From NCBI RefSeq assembly GCF_042408815.1, contig NZ_JBHOQR010000024.1:1-64000 (forward strand): a stretch of 64,000 nucleotides of DNA, in the 5' to 3' direction. The DNA comes from Thermoflexus sp042408815. GTDB taxonomy: Bacteria > Chloroflexota > Anaerolineae > Thermoflexales > Thermoflexaceae. Below, one piece after another: positions 34,125 through 42,019 of this stretch. Positions within the stretch are counted from its first letter, which is position 1. Every line of letters starts with the position of its first letter. A program made the position numbers and the translations under genes. Under the pieces are notes generated by a model that did no database searches, was not told where the DNA came from, and was given only the letters and a program-made list of their open reading frames with translations.

Positions 34125-35609
34125 TTAGGGCGCCCGGATCCCGTTGCGGAGTTCATCTTTACACGCACACGCGATCTTCTGCTCATCGCCTCGAACCATC
34201 GTCCCCTCATAGAGTGCGAAGCTGGGATGGGCCTCCCAGCCCCCGAGACGAAAGGGGCGCCCGGGTTCGATCGGCACCCACTCCCCGTTCAGGCGACGGG
34301 CCAGATGGACATGAGCCGCGTCCGCAAACCCGCCCTCACAGGAGGGATGCCCGAGGGGATCCCCCACTCGGACGCGAGTGCCCGGCGGGACACGGCCCTC
34401 CGCGGCGATGTGAAGATACACCATTACCCAGCCGGTCTCCTCCCGCCCATCCCCATCCGTATCCAGAACCACGAGGCCTTCCCCTGTGCGCACGACCACG
34501 CCGTCCGCGACCGCCCGCACCCAGTAGTGGGAGATGGCGCATCCCTCCACATCCGGCGGCGCGAAATCCAGCGCGCCCCACGCCGCTCCATTCCCCCAGC
34601 CCCCGTGCGGCCCGCCTGTGAAATACCAAAGCTCTCCATCCCCCCATGGCAACTGCCAGGCGGGTTCCGGGGACATCGACGGCGCAGGCCCCGGGCGGAA
34701 CGGTTCCCCAAAGAGCGCACGATACACGGCCGGGAACCCCGAGGGACCCACCGCCCGGGCCCAGGCTTCGGGAGGGAGCACCGCCGCCAAGAAGGCCTGC
34801 ACCGCAACCGTCCCGGCGTTCAAGCCATCGGCCACCCGCACCCGCCGCCCATTGGCGAACCGTATGGTCCCCATGTGGCGCCCCTTAAAGCCGTAATAGC
34901 CATCGTTCAACCGATCCGCCGCCCAGTTCAACTGCCGGTAGAGACCCTCGGAACCCGGCTGCTTCCAGCCCATCGGGTAAAGCCGGGCCTGGTCATCCAC
35001 CGGTTCCCCGCGCACCCAGCCGCTTTGCATCTCCAGCAGGGTCAGCAACACCCGCGGGCCCACGCTATGATTGCGCGCCACCTCTTCCACGATCTCGATC
35101 CCCGTCCGGGCCCTTCCCCCAATGATCTCTTGATAGCGGCTCAGATAACCACCTAACCGGCGGATCGCTTCTGCGGTGGAGAAATCCCGATACGCGGGCC
35201 CATATACCAGCTCGGAATCCGGGATCAACTTGAGCGCCGGCCCCTGGGCCTTCACCCCCACTGGGATCCACAAGGGTTGCCCGATCTGAAGACGCTGGGG
35301 ATCGAGCCCGGGGTTCAGCGTCAGGATCGCCTCCACGGTTGTCTGGAACTGCTGGGCCAGAGCCGCCAGGGTATCTCCCGCTTGCACCAGGTATAACTCC
35401 CGATCCGGATCCCCCCCGGCGCGCGGAGGATCCGGCGTGGGCGTCCTCCACGCAGGTGAGGGCATCGCGGGAAGACGCTCCAGGGTCCCGAGAGGGGAAG
35501 GCTCCGCTGGAGCCACCCGGGCCTGACAGGCGATCCCGACCAGACAGATCCATCCGATGAGCGTGCGTCGCGCCTTCTGGATCCCGAATGTCAATCCCCC
35601 GCATGCCAT
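34125..35609 (-). CDS. LysM and M23-type peptidase-like exported protein
   Basis: The 494-residue protein has a short N-terminal hydrophobic signal (IGWICLVGIAC, possibly a lipobox). A LysM domain follows (YLVQAGDTLAALAQQF to LWIPVG, about 73-118). The C-terminal half resembles M23-type metallopeptidases, with AWGALDFAPP, a following YLHIA and HVHLA. It probably binds and processes peptidoglycan outside the membrane. A weak ribosome site precedes ATG 35609, and a longer frame to 35690 has none better. The middle (LLTLLEMQSGWV, NWAADRLNDGYYG) is family-typical in Chloroflexota. Confidence 0.88.
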   Translation of the reverse strand: MACGGLTFGIQKARRTLIGWICLVGIACQARVAPAEPSPLGTLERLPAMPSPAWRTPTPDPPRAGGDPDRELYLVQAGDTLAALAQQFQTTVEAILTLNPGLDPQRLQIGQPLWIPVGVKAQGPALKLIPDSELVYGPAYRDFSTAEAIRRLGGYLSRYQEIIGGRARTGIEIVEEVARNHSVGPRVLLTLLEMQSGWVRGEPVDDQARLYPMGWKQPGSEGLYRQLNWAADRLNDGYYGFKGRHMGTIRFANGRRVRVADGLNAGTVAVQAFLAAVLPPEAWARAVGPSGFPAVYRALFGEPFRPGPAPSMSPEPAWQLPWGDGELWYFTGGPHGGWGNGAAWGALDFAPPDVEGCAISHYWVRAVADGVVVRTGEGLVVLDTDGDGREETGWVMVYLHIAAEGRVPPGTRVRVGDPLGHPSCEGGFADAAHVHLARRLNGEWVPIEPGRPFRLGGWEAHPSFALYEGTMVRGDEQKIACACKDELRNGIRAP

Positions 35610-35857
35610 TCCAACATCCCTGACCCGAAGGATAGAAATCCCCGCCTGCCCTCGATCCGCGCCCCTCCCTTGTGGAGGGCTCCTCCCCACGATTATGATC
35701 CCGGTGGGAATTCAAAGGAAGGGATCGAATCCCGACCGTCCCCGGCAGGCCCCGCCGAAGGTTCCCCATGGGATCACGAACGCGACTAAGATAGAGGGGG
35801 ATTCCCTTCATGCTCTTCCTGGACCATCCCATCCCTTTCTGAAGTGGGAGGAGGGAA

Positions 35858-36841
35858 ATGGCGTTACGCCATCATGCGATCACCGATGTGCCGGGCATCC
35901 GCGTGGGCCACGCCCACGATCTGGAGGCGCTCACCGGAGTTACGGTCGTGCTCTGCGAGAAGGGCGCCGTCGCCGGTATAGATCAGCGCGGGGGCGCGCC
36001 GGGGACGCGGGAGACGGACGCTCTACGTCCTATGCACCTGATTCAGGAGGTGCACGCGGTGGTGCTGGCCGGCGGCAGCGCCTTCGGCCTGGACGCTGCC
36101 TCCGGCGTGATGCGCTATCTGGAAGAGCAAGGGGTGGGCTTTGAGACCCCGGGTGGACGGGTGCCCATCGTCCCGACCGCGATTCTGTATGATCTGGGGA
36201 TCGGCGATCCCCGGGTTCGCCCGGACGCGGCGATGGGTTACGCGGCCTGTCAGGCCGCGACCGATGGGCCGGTGCCCGAAGGCAACGTGGGGGCAGGAAC
36301 CGGCGCAACCGTGGGCAAGATCCTGGGCATGCCATATGCCATGAAAGGAGGGATCGGCACCGCCTGCCTGGAGATCGGAGATGGAATTCGAGTCGGCGCG
36401 CTGGTCGCGGTCAACGCCCTCGGCGATGTCGTGGACCCCCACACCGGCGCCATCCTGGCGGGCGCCCGGCGCCCGGATGGCCAGGGATTCGCCGACACGA
36501 TGGCCGTCCTGCGCGTCCTGGCCGGCCAGATTTCCCTGAGCTTCCGCCGGCGGATCCCTGAAAACACGGTGATCGGCGTGGTTGCGACGAATGCCCGGCT
36601 ATCGAAGGAGGAAGCGAACAAAGTCGCCCAGATGGCCCATAACGGCCTCGCCCGCACCATCCGCCCGGCGCATACCATGCTGGACGGCGATACGATGTTC
36701 GCGCTGGCAACCGGCGAAAAGGAGGCGGATGTCAGCATCATCGGAGCCTTCGCCGCTGAGGCGGTGGCGGAGGCCGTGATCCGCGCGATCCGAGCTGCCG
36801 AAGGCATCCCCGGGATCCCCGCATGGCGGGATTTCCAGTAG
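35858..36841 (+). CDS. P1 family peptidase (DmpA/NylC type)
   Basis: The 327-residue protein is an N-terminal-nucleophile-type aminopeptidase of the P1 (DmpA) family. It starts with the typical ITDVPGIRVGHAHD, has AVVLAGGSAFGLDAASGVM, and has the autocleavage/active-site strand IGVVATNARLSKEEANK. It self-cleaves into two chains and hydrolyses small peptides or amides. GGGAGGAGGGAAA precedes the ATG. It is monocistronic, with an upstream gap of about 250 bases. Confidence 0.94.
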   Translation: MALRHHAITDVPGIRVGHAHDLEALTGVTVVLCEKGAVAGIDQRGGAPGTRETDALRPMHLIQEVHAVVLAGGSAFGLDAASGVMRYLEEQGVGFETPGGRVPIVPTAILYDLGIGDPRVRPDAAMGYAACQAATDGPVPEGNVGAGTGATVGKILGMPYAMKGGIGTACLEIGDGIRVGALVAVNALGDVVDPHTGAILAGARRPDGQGFADTMAVLRVLAGQISLSFRRRIPENTVIGVVATNARLSKEEANKVAQMAHNGLARTIRPAHTMLDGDTMFALATGEKEADVSIIGAFAAEAVAEAVIRAIRAAEGIPGIPAWRDFQ

Positions 36842-36922
36842 GGGCAACTCGGACGGCTGCCTGCAAGGGGCCAATGGGTGGGCCCGGCCCCCAGATAACG
36901 AATCCGGGAAAGGAGCGTCAAG

Positions 36923-37270
36923 ATGTCTCGATTTGATCGGGGTGGGATGCAGATCCTCGGGCTGACCGGGCTGGCGCTGGGGATCGCGGTGCTCTTCAGC
37001 GGGCTTCAGGGCGGCCTCACCCCCCACCGGATCTCCGACGGCCTGTTCTGGATCGGTCTGGCTTACTTCCTCATCGCCGCGTTCCCGGCGGTGGCGGAGA
37101 TGGGAGGCAACATGGCGGCGCCATGGCAGGCCATGCGAGAGCAGCGACCGCTGGTGGAGGTGCTCCACGATCACCGGGCGCGCTACGCGCCCTGGATGGC
37201 GATGACATGGCGCTTCGGGCTGGCTGCCCTCCTGTGCCTGGCCCTCGGCCTGGGGCTGGGCCTTCAGTAG
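36923..37270 (+). CDS. Small membrane protein
   Basis: I do not recognise this 115-residue protein with three hydrophobic segments (about 9-30, 38-58 and 95-115). A short basic loop lies between the second and third. No catalytic residues are visible. A good ribosome site (AAAGGAG) lies before the ATG. It follows the P1 peptidase gene by 81 bases on the same strand and may be its partner, but nothing in the sequence links them. Confidence 0.75.
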   Translation: MSRFDRGGMQILGLTGLALGIAVLFSGLQGGLTPHRISDGLFWIGLAYFLIAAFPAVAEMGGNMAAPWQAMREQRPLVEVLHDHRARYAPWMAMTWRFGLAALLCLALGLGLGLQ

Positions 37271-37302
37271 GGAATCCGACAGACGGATGCAGGACAGGGG
37301 AA

Positions 37303-37534
37303 AAGGGGCGGCCCCGCACCCTGGAACGGGTTCGCAGGACGGGCAATCCTGAGATCGTGACTTACCGTGGGGAGCCCATTGCGCAAATTCTGCCCCCGCC
37401 ACCGGAAAAACCCAGCGCATGGCTGGGCGCCTTCCAGAACTCCGGCGGGCATTGTGGGCGACATCGTCGAGCCCACAACGGATGAGACCGTATGGGAGAT
37501 TCTGCGCTTGACCGAGGGCGCAGGCCCCGTGTAA
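37303..37534 (+). pseudogene. Remnant of a Phd/YefM-type antitoxin gene
   Basis: The sequence reads ERVRRTGNPEIVTYRGEPIAQIL, then PSAWLGAFQNSGG, and continues only in the next frame as IVGDIVEPTTDETVWEIL and a TAA at 37532. This is the central and C-terminal part of prevent-host-death antitoxins. The N-terminal DNA-binding start is missing, and one extra G near 37446 breaks the frame. No toxin gene is next to it, so the locus is a dead toxin-antitoxin remnant. Confidence 0.7.
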
Positions 37535-37537
37535 AAT
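37508..37537 (+). promoter_or_regulatory. Promoter of tRNA-Gln
   Basis: TTGACC (37508-37513) and TAAAAT (37532-37537) are 18 bases apart, about 12 bases before the tRNA. The promoter lies inside the tail of the antitoxin remnant, which may explain why the remnant's end has been kept. Confidence 0.65.
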
Positions 37538-37549
37538 GAAGAACGGCCC

Positions 37550-37624
37550 TGCGGGGTGGTGTAAGGGGCAACACACCGGACTCTGGATCCGGGTATGGAG
37601 GTTCGAGTCCTCCCCCCGCAGCCA
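37550..37624 (+). tRNA. tRNA-Gln(CTG)
   Basis: A 75-base tRNA. The acceptor TGCGGGG pairs with CCCCGCA, the anticodon loop is CTCTGGA (anticodon CTG, reading CAG), the T-loop is GGTTCGAGTCC, and the 3' end encodes CCA (37622-37624), unlike the other three tRNAs here. Confidence 0.96.
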
Positions 37625-37631
37625 GTGGAAG

Positions 37632-37654
37632 GGGCCGCCCGGGGCGGCCCTTTC
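37632..37654 (+). terminator. Terminator of tRNA-Gln
   Basis: GGGCCGCC and GGCGGCCC form an eight-pair GC stem with a three-base loop, followed by TTTCTT. It starts eight bases after the tRNA. Confidence 0.8.
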
Positions 37655-37765
37655 TTCATCACCCGGCCTCTTCGATCGGTGAACTCCCCGGCCTGGGGCA
37701 GGCCGGAGGCGGGCATCTTGAACACGCCTATCCCCAAAGCCCTGCGATGCACAGGAGGTCCTATC

Positions 37766-38098
37766 GTGTTCGCTGTGGTCGAAATCGGAGGCCATCAATA
37801 TCGCGTGAAGGCAGGCGATCAAATCCAGGTCGAAAAACTTCCTCTGCAGGCCGGTGCCTCGCTGGAGATCGACCGGGTTCTGATGGTTGGGGAAGGGGAA
37901 CAGGTTCGGATCGGCCAGCCGGTCATCCCGGAGGCCCGGGTGCGGGCGACCGTGCTGGGACATGGGAAGGGAGAAAAGATCATCGTCTTCAAATACCGGC
38001 CGGGCGCCAAGCGTTACCGGCGTAAGCAGGGCCACCGCCAGACCTACACGGTCCTGCGCATCGACGCGATTGAAGCCGGCGTCCGGGCATCGGCATAA
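37766..38098 (+). CDS. rplU: 50S ribosomal protein L21
   Basis: The 110-residue protein has the L21 signatures FAVVEIGGHQYRVKAGD, VRATVLGHGKGEKIIVFKY and RRKQGHRQTYT. It binds 23S rRNA in the large subunit. The start is GTG 37766, six bases after AGGAGGT; longer frames would run through tRNA-Gln. A perfect eight-pair hairpin (37688-37706) lies in the leader and may be a regulatory or protective structure. It is first in the rplU-rpmA-rpmE cluster. Confidence 0.97.
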   Translation: MFAVVEIGGHQYRVKAGDQIQVEKLPLQAGASLEIDRVLMVGEGEQVRIGQPVIPEARVRATVLGHGKGEKIIVFKYRPGAKRYRRKQGHRQTYTVLRIDAIEAGVRASA

Positions 38099-38110
38099 GG
38101 GGAGGCAACC

Positions 38111-38407
38111 ATGGCCCACAAGAAAGGTGGCGGCGCCAGCCGCAATGGGCGAGATAGCGAATCCAAACGCCGTGGCGTAAAGCGGTTCGACGGCCAGTTC
38201 GTGCGGGCCGGCAATATCCTGGTCCGCCAGTGCGGCACTCGGATTTACCCGGGCAAGAACGTGGGGATGGGCCGGGATTACACCCTCTTTGCCCTGATCG
38301 ATGGATATGTGCGCTTCGAGTTCATGCGCGGCGGCCGGAAACGGGTGAGCGTATATCCAGAGCCGGTCCGCCCGAATGGCGCGTCCCCAAACGGAGGTGA
38401 GGCATGA
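38111..38407 (+). CDS. rpmA: 50S ribosomal protein L27
   Basis: The 98-residue protein begins MAHKKGGGASRNGRDS and has the usual VKRFDGQFVRAGNILVRQ and GTRIYPGKNVGMGRDYTLFA. L27's N-terminus reaches the peptidyl-transferase centre. No N-terminal extension needing cleavage, as in Firmicutes, is present. It lies 12 bases after rplU, with a GGGGAGG ribosome site, and overlaps rpmE by four bases. Confidence 0.98.
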   Translation: MAHKKGGGASRNGRDSESKRRGVKRFDGQFVRAGNILVRQCGTRIYPGKNVGMGRDYTLFALIDGYVRFEFMRGGRKRVSVYPEPVRPNGASPNGGEA

Positions 38408-38733
38408 AGCCGGGAATTCACCCCTCATGGTATCCCAACGCCCAGGTGATCTGCGCCTGCGGCAACACCTGGACCACCGGCGCGACGGTGCCGGTGATCC
38501 GGACGGATGTATGTTCGAAATGCCATCCGTTCTTTACCGGCGAGCAGCGGATCGTCGACAAAGAAGGCCAGGTGGATCGCTTCATGCGGCGTCTGAGCGC
38601 CCGGGATGAGGCCTACCTGAAGGCGCGGGGGGAGCGAGCGCAGCGCCGTAAGCGGAAGCAGGCTGTGGTGGAGGTCGTCGAGGAGCCGGGGGAGATCCTC
38701 GAGACCATGGAAGGAGAAAGCGAGGGCGAATAA
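38404..38733 (+). CDS. rpmE: 50S ribosomal protein L31
   Basis: The 109-residue protein is the zinc-containing L31 form, with CACG near 17-20 and CSKCHPFFTGEQ near 37-48. An acidic and basic C-terminal tail of about 40 residues extends the usual length and probably makes extra contacts. The ATG overlaps the rpmA stop (ATGA). It ends the ribosomal-protein transcript, followed by a strong hairpin and T-run. Confidence 0.97.
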   Translation: MKPGIHPSWYPNAQVICACGNTWTTGATVPVIRTDVCSKCHPFFTGEQRIVDKEGQVDRFMRRLSARDEAYLKARGERAQRRKRKQAVVEVVEEPGEILETMEGESEGE

Positions 38734-38737
38734 AACA

Positions 38738-38775
38738 GTGCGGGCGGGTTCTGGAAGGGCCCGCTCGCATTGTTT
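38738..38775 (+). terminator. Terminator of the rplU-rpmA-rpmE operon
   Basis: GTGCGGGCGGG pairs with CCCGCTCGCAT (one mismatch) around an A/G-rich loop, followed by TGTTTTTCCC. It lies immediately after the rpmE stop codon. Confidence 0.85.
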
Positions 38776-38867
38776 TTCCCTTGGACGCATGCCCCGGGCT
38801 CGAATCCAGGTGCCCACGCCCTTGGAGCCCTTCGAAGATCCAGCGCCCTGATCCGGGAGGAAAGCGC

Positions 38868-39458
38868 ATGGACTCGATGCGGACAGGCTGGGTGGAAGTG
38901 ATCTGCGGTTGCATGTTCAGCGGCAAAACCGAGGAGCTGATCCGCCGGCTCCGCCGCGCCCAGATCGCCCGTCAGCAGGTTCAGGTGTTCAAACCCCTCC
39001 TCGACACCCGCTATGGAACCGAAAGAGTCCGCTCCCACAACGGCCTGGACATCGAGGCTATCCCGGTTCCCCATGCCCGAGCGATCCTGGAGCACCTTCA
39101 CCCTGGGACCACGGTAGTGGGAATCGATGAGGCCCAGTTCTTTGACTGGGAGATCGCCGACGTGGTCCAGGAGCTGGCCGAGCGGGGGATACGGGTCATC
39201 GTGGCCGGCCTGGATATGGATTTCCGAGGTGAGCCGTTCGGGCCGATGCCCCTTTTAATGGCCCAGGCCGAGCAGGTGGATAAACTCCAAGCGATCTGTG
39301 TGGTATGCGGGGCGCCGGCCACCCGGACCCAGCGGCTCATCAACGGGCGGCCCGCTCGCTACGATGATCCGGTGATCCTGGTGGGGGGAAGTGAAACGTA
39401 TGAGGCCCGCTGCCGCCGCTGTCACGTGGTTCCCCGGGATCCCCTCGATCCCCTTTAG
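38868..39458 (+). CDS. tdk: Thymidine kinase
   Basis: The 196-residue protein is the type II (TK1-like) enzyme. It has P-loop GCMFSGKTEEL (14-24), the catalytic-glutamate segment GIDEAQFF, the lasso region FGPMPLLMA and two zinc-binding pairs, CVVC and CRRC near the C-terminus. It phosphorylates thymidine for salvage. GGGAGG precedes ATG 38868. It is followed at a 33-base gap by hpt, so nucleoside salvage is clustered here. Confidence 0.96.
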   Translation: MDSMRTGWVEVICGCMFSGKTEELIRRLRRAQIARQQVQVFKPLLDTRYGTERVRSHNGLDIEAIPVPHARAILEHLHPGTTVVGIDEAQFFDWEIADVVQELAERGIRVIVAGLDMDFRGEPFGPMPLLMAQAEQVDKLQAICVVCGAPATRTQRLINGRPARYDDPVILVGGSETYEARCRRCHVVPRDPLDPL

Positions 39459-39491
39459 AGACCGGGCCACCGGGCTGGAATGGAGGCTGGA

Positions 39492-40118
39492 ATGAAGGAG
39501 ACGCTGGTGGAAACCCCATCCCGCTGGGGATGTGAGGATCTCATTGAGCGCATCCTGATCCCCCCGGATGTGTTGCAGCGTCGGATCGCCGAGCTGGGAG
39601 CGCAGATCTCCCGGGATTACGCGGGCAAAGACCTGGTGCTGGTCTGCGTGCTGAAGGGCGGGGTGATGTTTCTGACCGATCTCATGCGCCATATCACGAT
39701 TCCCCATGAGATCGATTTCATGGCGATCACCAGCTATGGGATCGGTGTCCGCCAGTCCACCGGAGTCGTGCGCATCCTGATGGATCTCCAGACTAACATC
39801 GAAGGGCGCCATGTGCTGATCGTGGAGGACATCGTTGACAGCGGCCGAACGCTGGACCATATCTTGCGACTCCTCTGGACGCGTAACCCCGCCACGCTGC
39901 GGGTCTGTGCATTGCTGGATAAGAAGGCCCGACGCGAGACCCACGTCCCCCTGGATTACGTGGGCTTCCAAATCCCCAATGTTTTTGTCTTCGGCTACGG
40001 GCTGGATCTGGATGAGAAGTTCCGCAATCTCCCCTTCGTGGCTGTGCTCCGGACTGAGGGTTTGGAGGCGATCGAGGACACAGCGGGCGCTCCCCTCGAG
40101 ACCTCCGATGAGCGCTGA
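39492..40118 (+). CDS. hpt: Hypoxanthine phosphoribosyltransferase
   Basis: The 208-residue enzyme has the PRPP-binding loop LIVEDIVDSGRTL, the start-loop LVCVLKGGVMFLTDLMR and a C-terminal DYVGFQIPNVFVFGYGLD typical of HPRT. It makes IMP or GMP from hypoxanthine or guanine and PRPP. GGAGG precedes ATG 39492; another ATG four codons earlier is closer to the ribosome site and less likely. It is transcribed with tdk. Confidence 0.96.
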   Translation: MKETLVETPSRWGCEDLIERILIPPDVLQRRIAELGAQISRDYAGKDLVLVCVLKGGVMFLTDLMRHITIPHEIDFMAITSYGIGVRQSTGVVRILMDLQTNIEGRHVLIVEDIVDSGRTLDHILRLLWTRNPATLRVCALLDKKARRETHVPLDYVGFQIPNVFVFGYGLDLDEKFRNLPFVAVLRTEGLEAIEDTAGAPLETSDER

Positions 40119-40120
40119 GC

Positions 40121-40156
40121 ATCCCGGAGCGCTCCCCTGAAGCGGGGGAACGGGAT
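40121..40156. terminator. Bidirectional terminator-like hairpin between hpt and the nucleotidyltransferase
   Basis: ATCCCG/CGGGAT (40121-40126 and 40151-40156) brackets an inner TCCCC/GGGGA hairpin. It lies between two convergent genes and has no T-run, so its terminator role is tentative. Confidence 0.4.
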
Positions 40157-40233
40157 CAGCCGCCGCGGGCAGCCCGCCCGGCTTCCCTACATGGCCTTAT
40201 TCCGGACGGGGCCTCATCGCCGCGGATCCTCCT

Positions 40234-41220
40234 CTATGTGAAATCGATGCTGGAGGAATCCCCCACATTGAACCGCCGGAACCGCCCCCCTACATAGGCG
40301 TCCCGCCCGATCAGGGATTGCTCCAGGACAGCATTCACAATCCGGGCCCCGCTATCCACAATGGAGTCTCGGATGATCGCGTTCTCGATGAAGCATCCAT
40401 CCGCAATAGTCGCGTAAGGGCCGATCACAGCATGGCGCACATGGGCGCTGGGGGAGATAAAGACAGGGGGGATGATCACCACGCCCTCCCGCTGAGCCTC
40501 CCAGGAATTGTCGTGGCCATGGGAAAGGAGATATCGGTTCGTCTCCAGCACAGCCTCCGGCGTCCCGCAATCCACCCATACGTTCACCTCTCGAACCCGC
40601 AGCCGCTGGCCATACTCCAGGAAGATGTTCAGCGCATCAGTGAGGAAATACTCGCCCCGCGTGCGGATGCCGCGGGCCATCAGCTCCTCACAGGCCTTGA
40701 CCAGCAGGGGACCATTGCGAACGTAATACATCCCAATCACCGCCAGACGGTTCTCCAGACTGGTCGGCTTCTCCACAAACCGTGTGACATAGCCCCTCGC
40801 GTCCAGCTCCACCACCCCGAAACGGCGGGGATCATCGACCTCTTTCACAAAGGCGATCCCATCCGCATCCAGGGCATCCAGATCCTGAAGATCGGCCTCA
40901 AACAGGGTGTCTGCGAAGATGATCACGATGGGGCCATCGATGTAATCGCGGGCCAGCCAGAGGGCATGGGCCTGCCCGAGGAGCTCCTTCTGCTCCACAT
41001 AGCGGGCCGGCAACCGGTAAACGCTGTCCACATAATGCTGGATCTGCTCGCCCAGATAACCGACGATGAAGATGTATTCCACCGGATTCAGGGCCGTCAG
41101 TTTCTCCAGAATGTAACCGAGGAAAGGTTTGCCGGCGACGTTGATCAGCGGCTTCGGCTTGCTGTAGGTGTGTGGACGCAGCCGGGTTCCAAACCCAGCC
41201 ACCGGGATCACCGCTTTCAT
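40234..41220 (-). CDS. Sugar-phosphate nucleotidyltransferase
   Basis: The 328-residue enzyme begins with the nucleotide-binding signature MKAVIPVAGFGTRLRPHT and SKPKPLI, as in glucose-1-phosphate thymidylyl- and uridylyltransferases. The VVELD region carries the catalytic aspartate area. It ends with left-handed beta-helix repeats (from about 250: IPPVFISPSAHVRHAVIGPY). The exact sugar and nucleotide cannot be read. GGGGAGGC precedes ATG 41220. It is divergent from a phosphoribosyltransferase gene. Confidence 0.93.
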   Translation of the reverse strand: MKAVIPVAGFGTRLRPHTYSKPKPLINVAGKPFLGYILEKLTALNPVEYIFIVGYLGEQIQHYVDSVYRLPARYVEQKELLGQAHALWLARDYIDGPIVIIFADTLFEADLQDLDALDADGIAFVKEVDDPRRFGVVELDARGYVTRFVEKPTSLENRLAVIGMYYVRNGPLLVKACEELMARGIRTRGEYFLTDALNIFLEYGQRLRVREVNVWVDCGTPEAVLETNRYLLSHGHDNSWEAQREGVVIIPPVFISPSAHVRHAVIGPYATIADGCFIENAIIRDSIVDSGARIVNAVLEQSLIGRDAYVGGRFRRFNVGDSSSIDFT

Positions 41221-41271
41221 CGTGCTGCCTCCCCACTGCGAGATTCCGTTGCCGTAAGGATATCCGGTTGC

Positions 41272-41277
41272 ATTATA
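41272..41277 (-). promoter_or_regulatory. -10 box of the sugar nucleotidyltransferase gene
   Basis: On the reverse strand TATAAT lies about 50 bases before the start codon. The best -35 (TTGAGG, 41297-41302) is 19 bases away, a slightly long spacer. Confidence 0.5.
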
Positions 41278-41415
41278 ACTTGGATACCCCTTTGATCCTC
41301 AAAGCTCCACAGGGGAACCCACCGCGTAACTCGCGGACGATGCCATGGTGGTGGATGCCGAGAAGGCAGGCCTCCCCTTCCCGGGCTATTGGAAAGACAG
41401 GGTGGTGAGTTGGGT

Positions 41416-41421
41416 TATAAT
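41416..41421 (+). promoter_or_regulatory. -10 box of the phosphoribosyltransferase gene
   Basis: A perfect TATAAT lies 31 bases before ATG 41453. TTGGAA at 41389 is 21 bases away, too far for an ideal -35, so the -35 is unclear. Confidence 0.5.
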
Positions 41422-41452
41422 AGCTTCGGCATCCCGGCGGGAGGTGGACCCC

Positions 41453-42019
41453 ATGCGCCCGAAGCGCGAGACCTATACGGTGGAGATCGCGGGGCTGGTC
41501 CGGCATCTTCCGCTGTTCGAGATCGCCCCTGGCGTGCGCATCGCGATCTTCAATATGCTGGGAGACACGGAGGTGGTCCTGGCAGCGGCCAAAGAGCTGG
41601 CCAAACGGATCCCCAAGGAAGCGGAGGTCATCGTCACCCCAGAGGCCAAGGCGATCCCTCTGGCTTATCAGCTTTCGATTGAGACCGGCCTGCCCTACGT
41701 GATCCTGCGCAAGAGCTATAAACCCTATATGGGCGAGGCGCTGAGCGCGGAGACCCTCTCGATTACGACGGGGCAACCTCAGACGCTGTATCTGGATGAG
41801 AAAGATATCGAACAGGTTCGGGGTCGGAAGGTGGTCCTGGTGGATGATGTGATCTCCACCGGATCGACCCTGCAGGCGATGCGCCTGCTCATGAACAAGG
41901 CCGGGGCCATCGTGATCGCGGAGGCGGCCGTATTCACAGAAGGCGAGCGGGCCCGGTGGCGCCACATTATCTCTCTGGGACATCTCCCCATTTTCACGAA
42001 CAACGTCCGGAAGGAATGA
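41453..42019 (+). CDS. Adenine phosphoribosyltransferase-like protein
   Basis: The 188-residue protein has the PRPP-binding loop VVLVDDVISTGSTL and upstream EVIVTPEAKAIPLAYQLS, as in adenine- and xanthine-type phosphoribosyltransferases. The APRT fold is clear, but the base specificity is not; several Chloroflexota and archaeal paralogues have unknown roles. GGGAGG lies upstream of ATG 41453. The stop overlaps the next start (ATGA), so a CoA-transferase-type gene is coupled to it. Confidence 0.9.
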   Translation: MRPKRETYTVEIAGLVRHLPLFEIAPGVRIAIFNMLGDTEVVLAAAKELAKRIPKEAEVIVTPEAKAIPLAYQLSIETGLPYVILRKSYKPYMGEALSAETLSITTGQPQTLYLDEKDIEQVRGRKVVLVDDVISTGSTLQAMRLLMNKAGAIVIAEAAVFTEGERARWRHIISLGHLPIFTNNVRKE

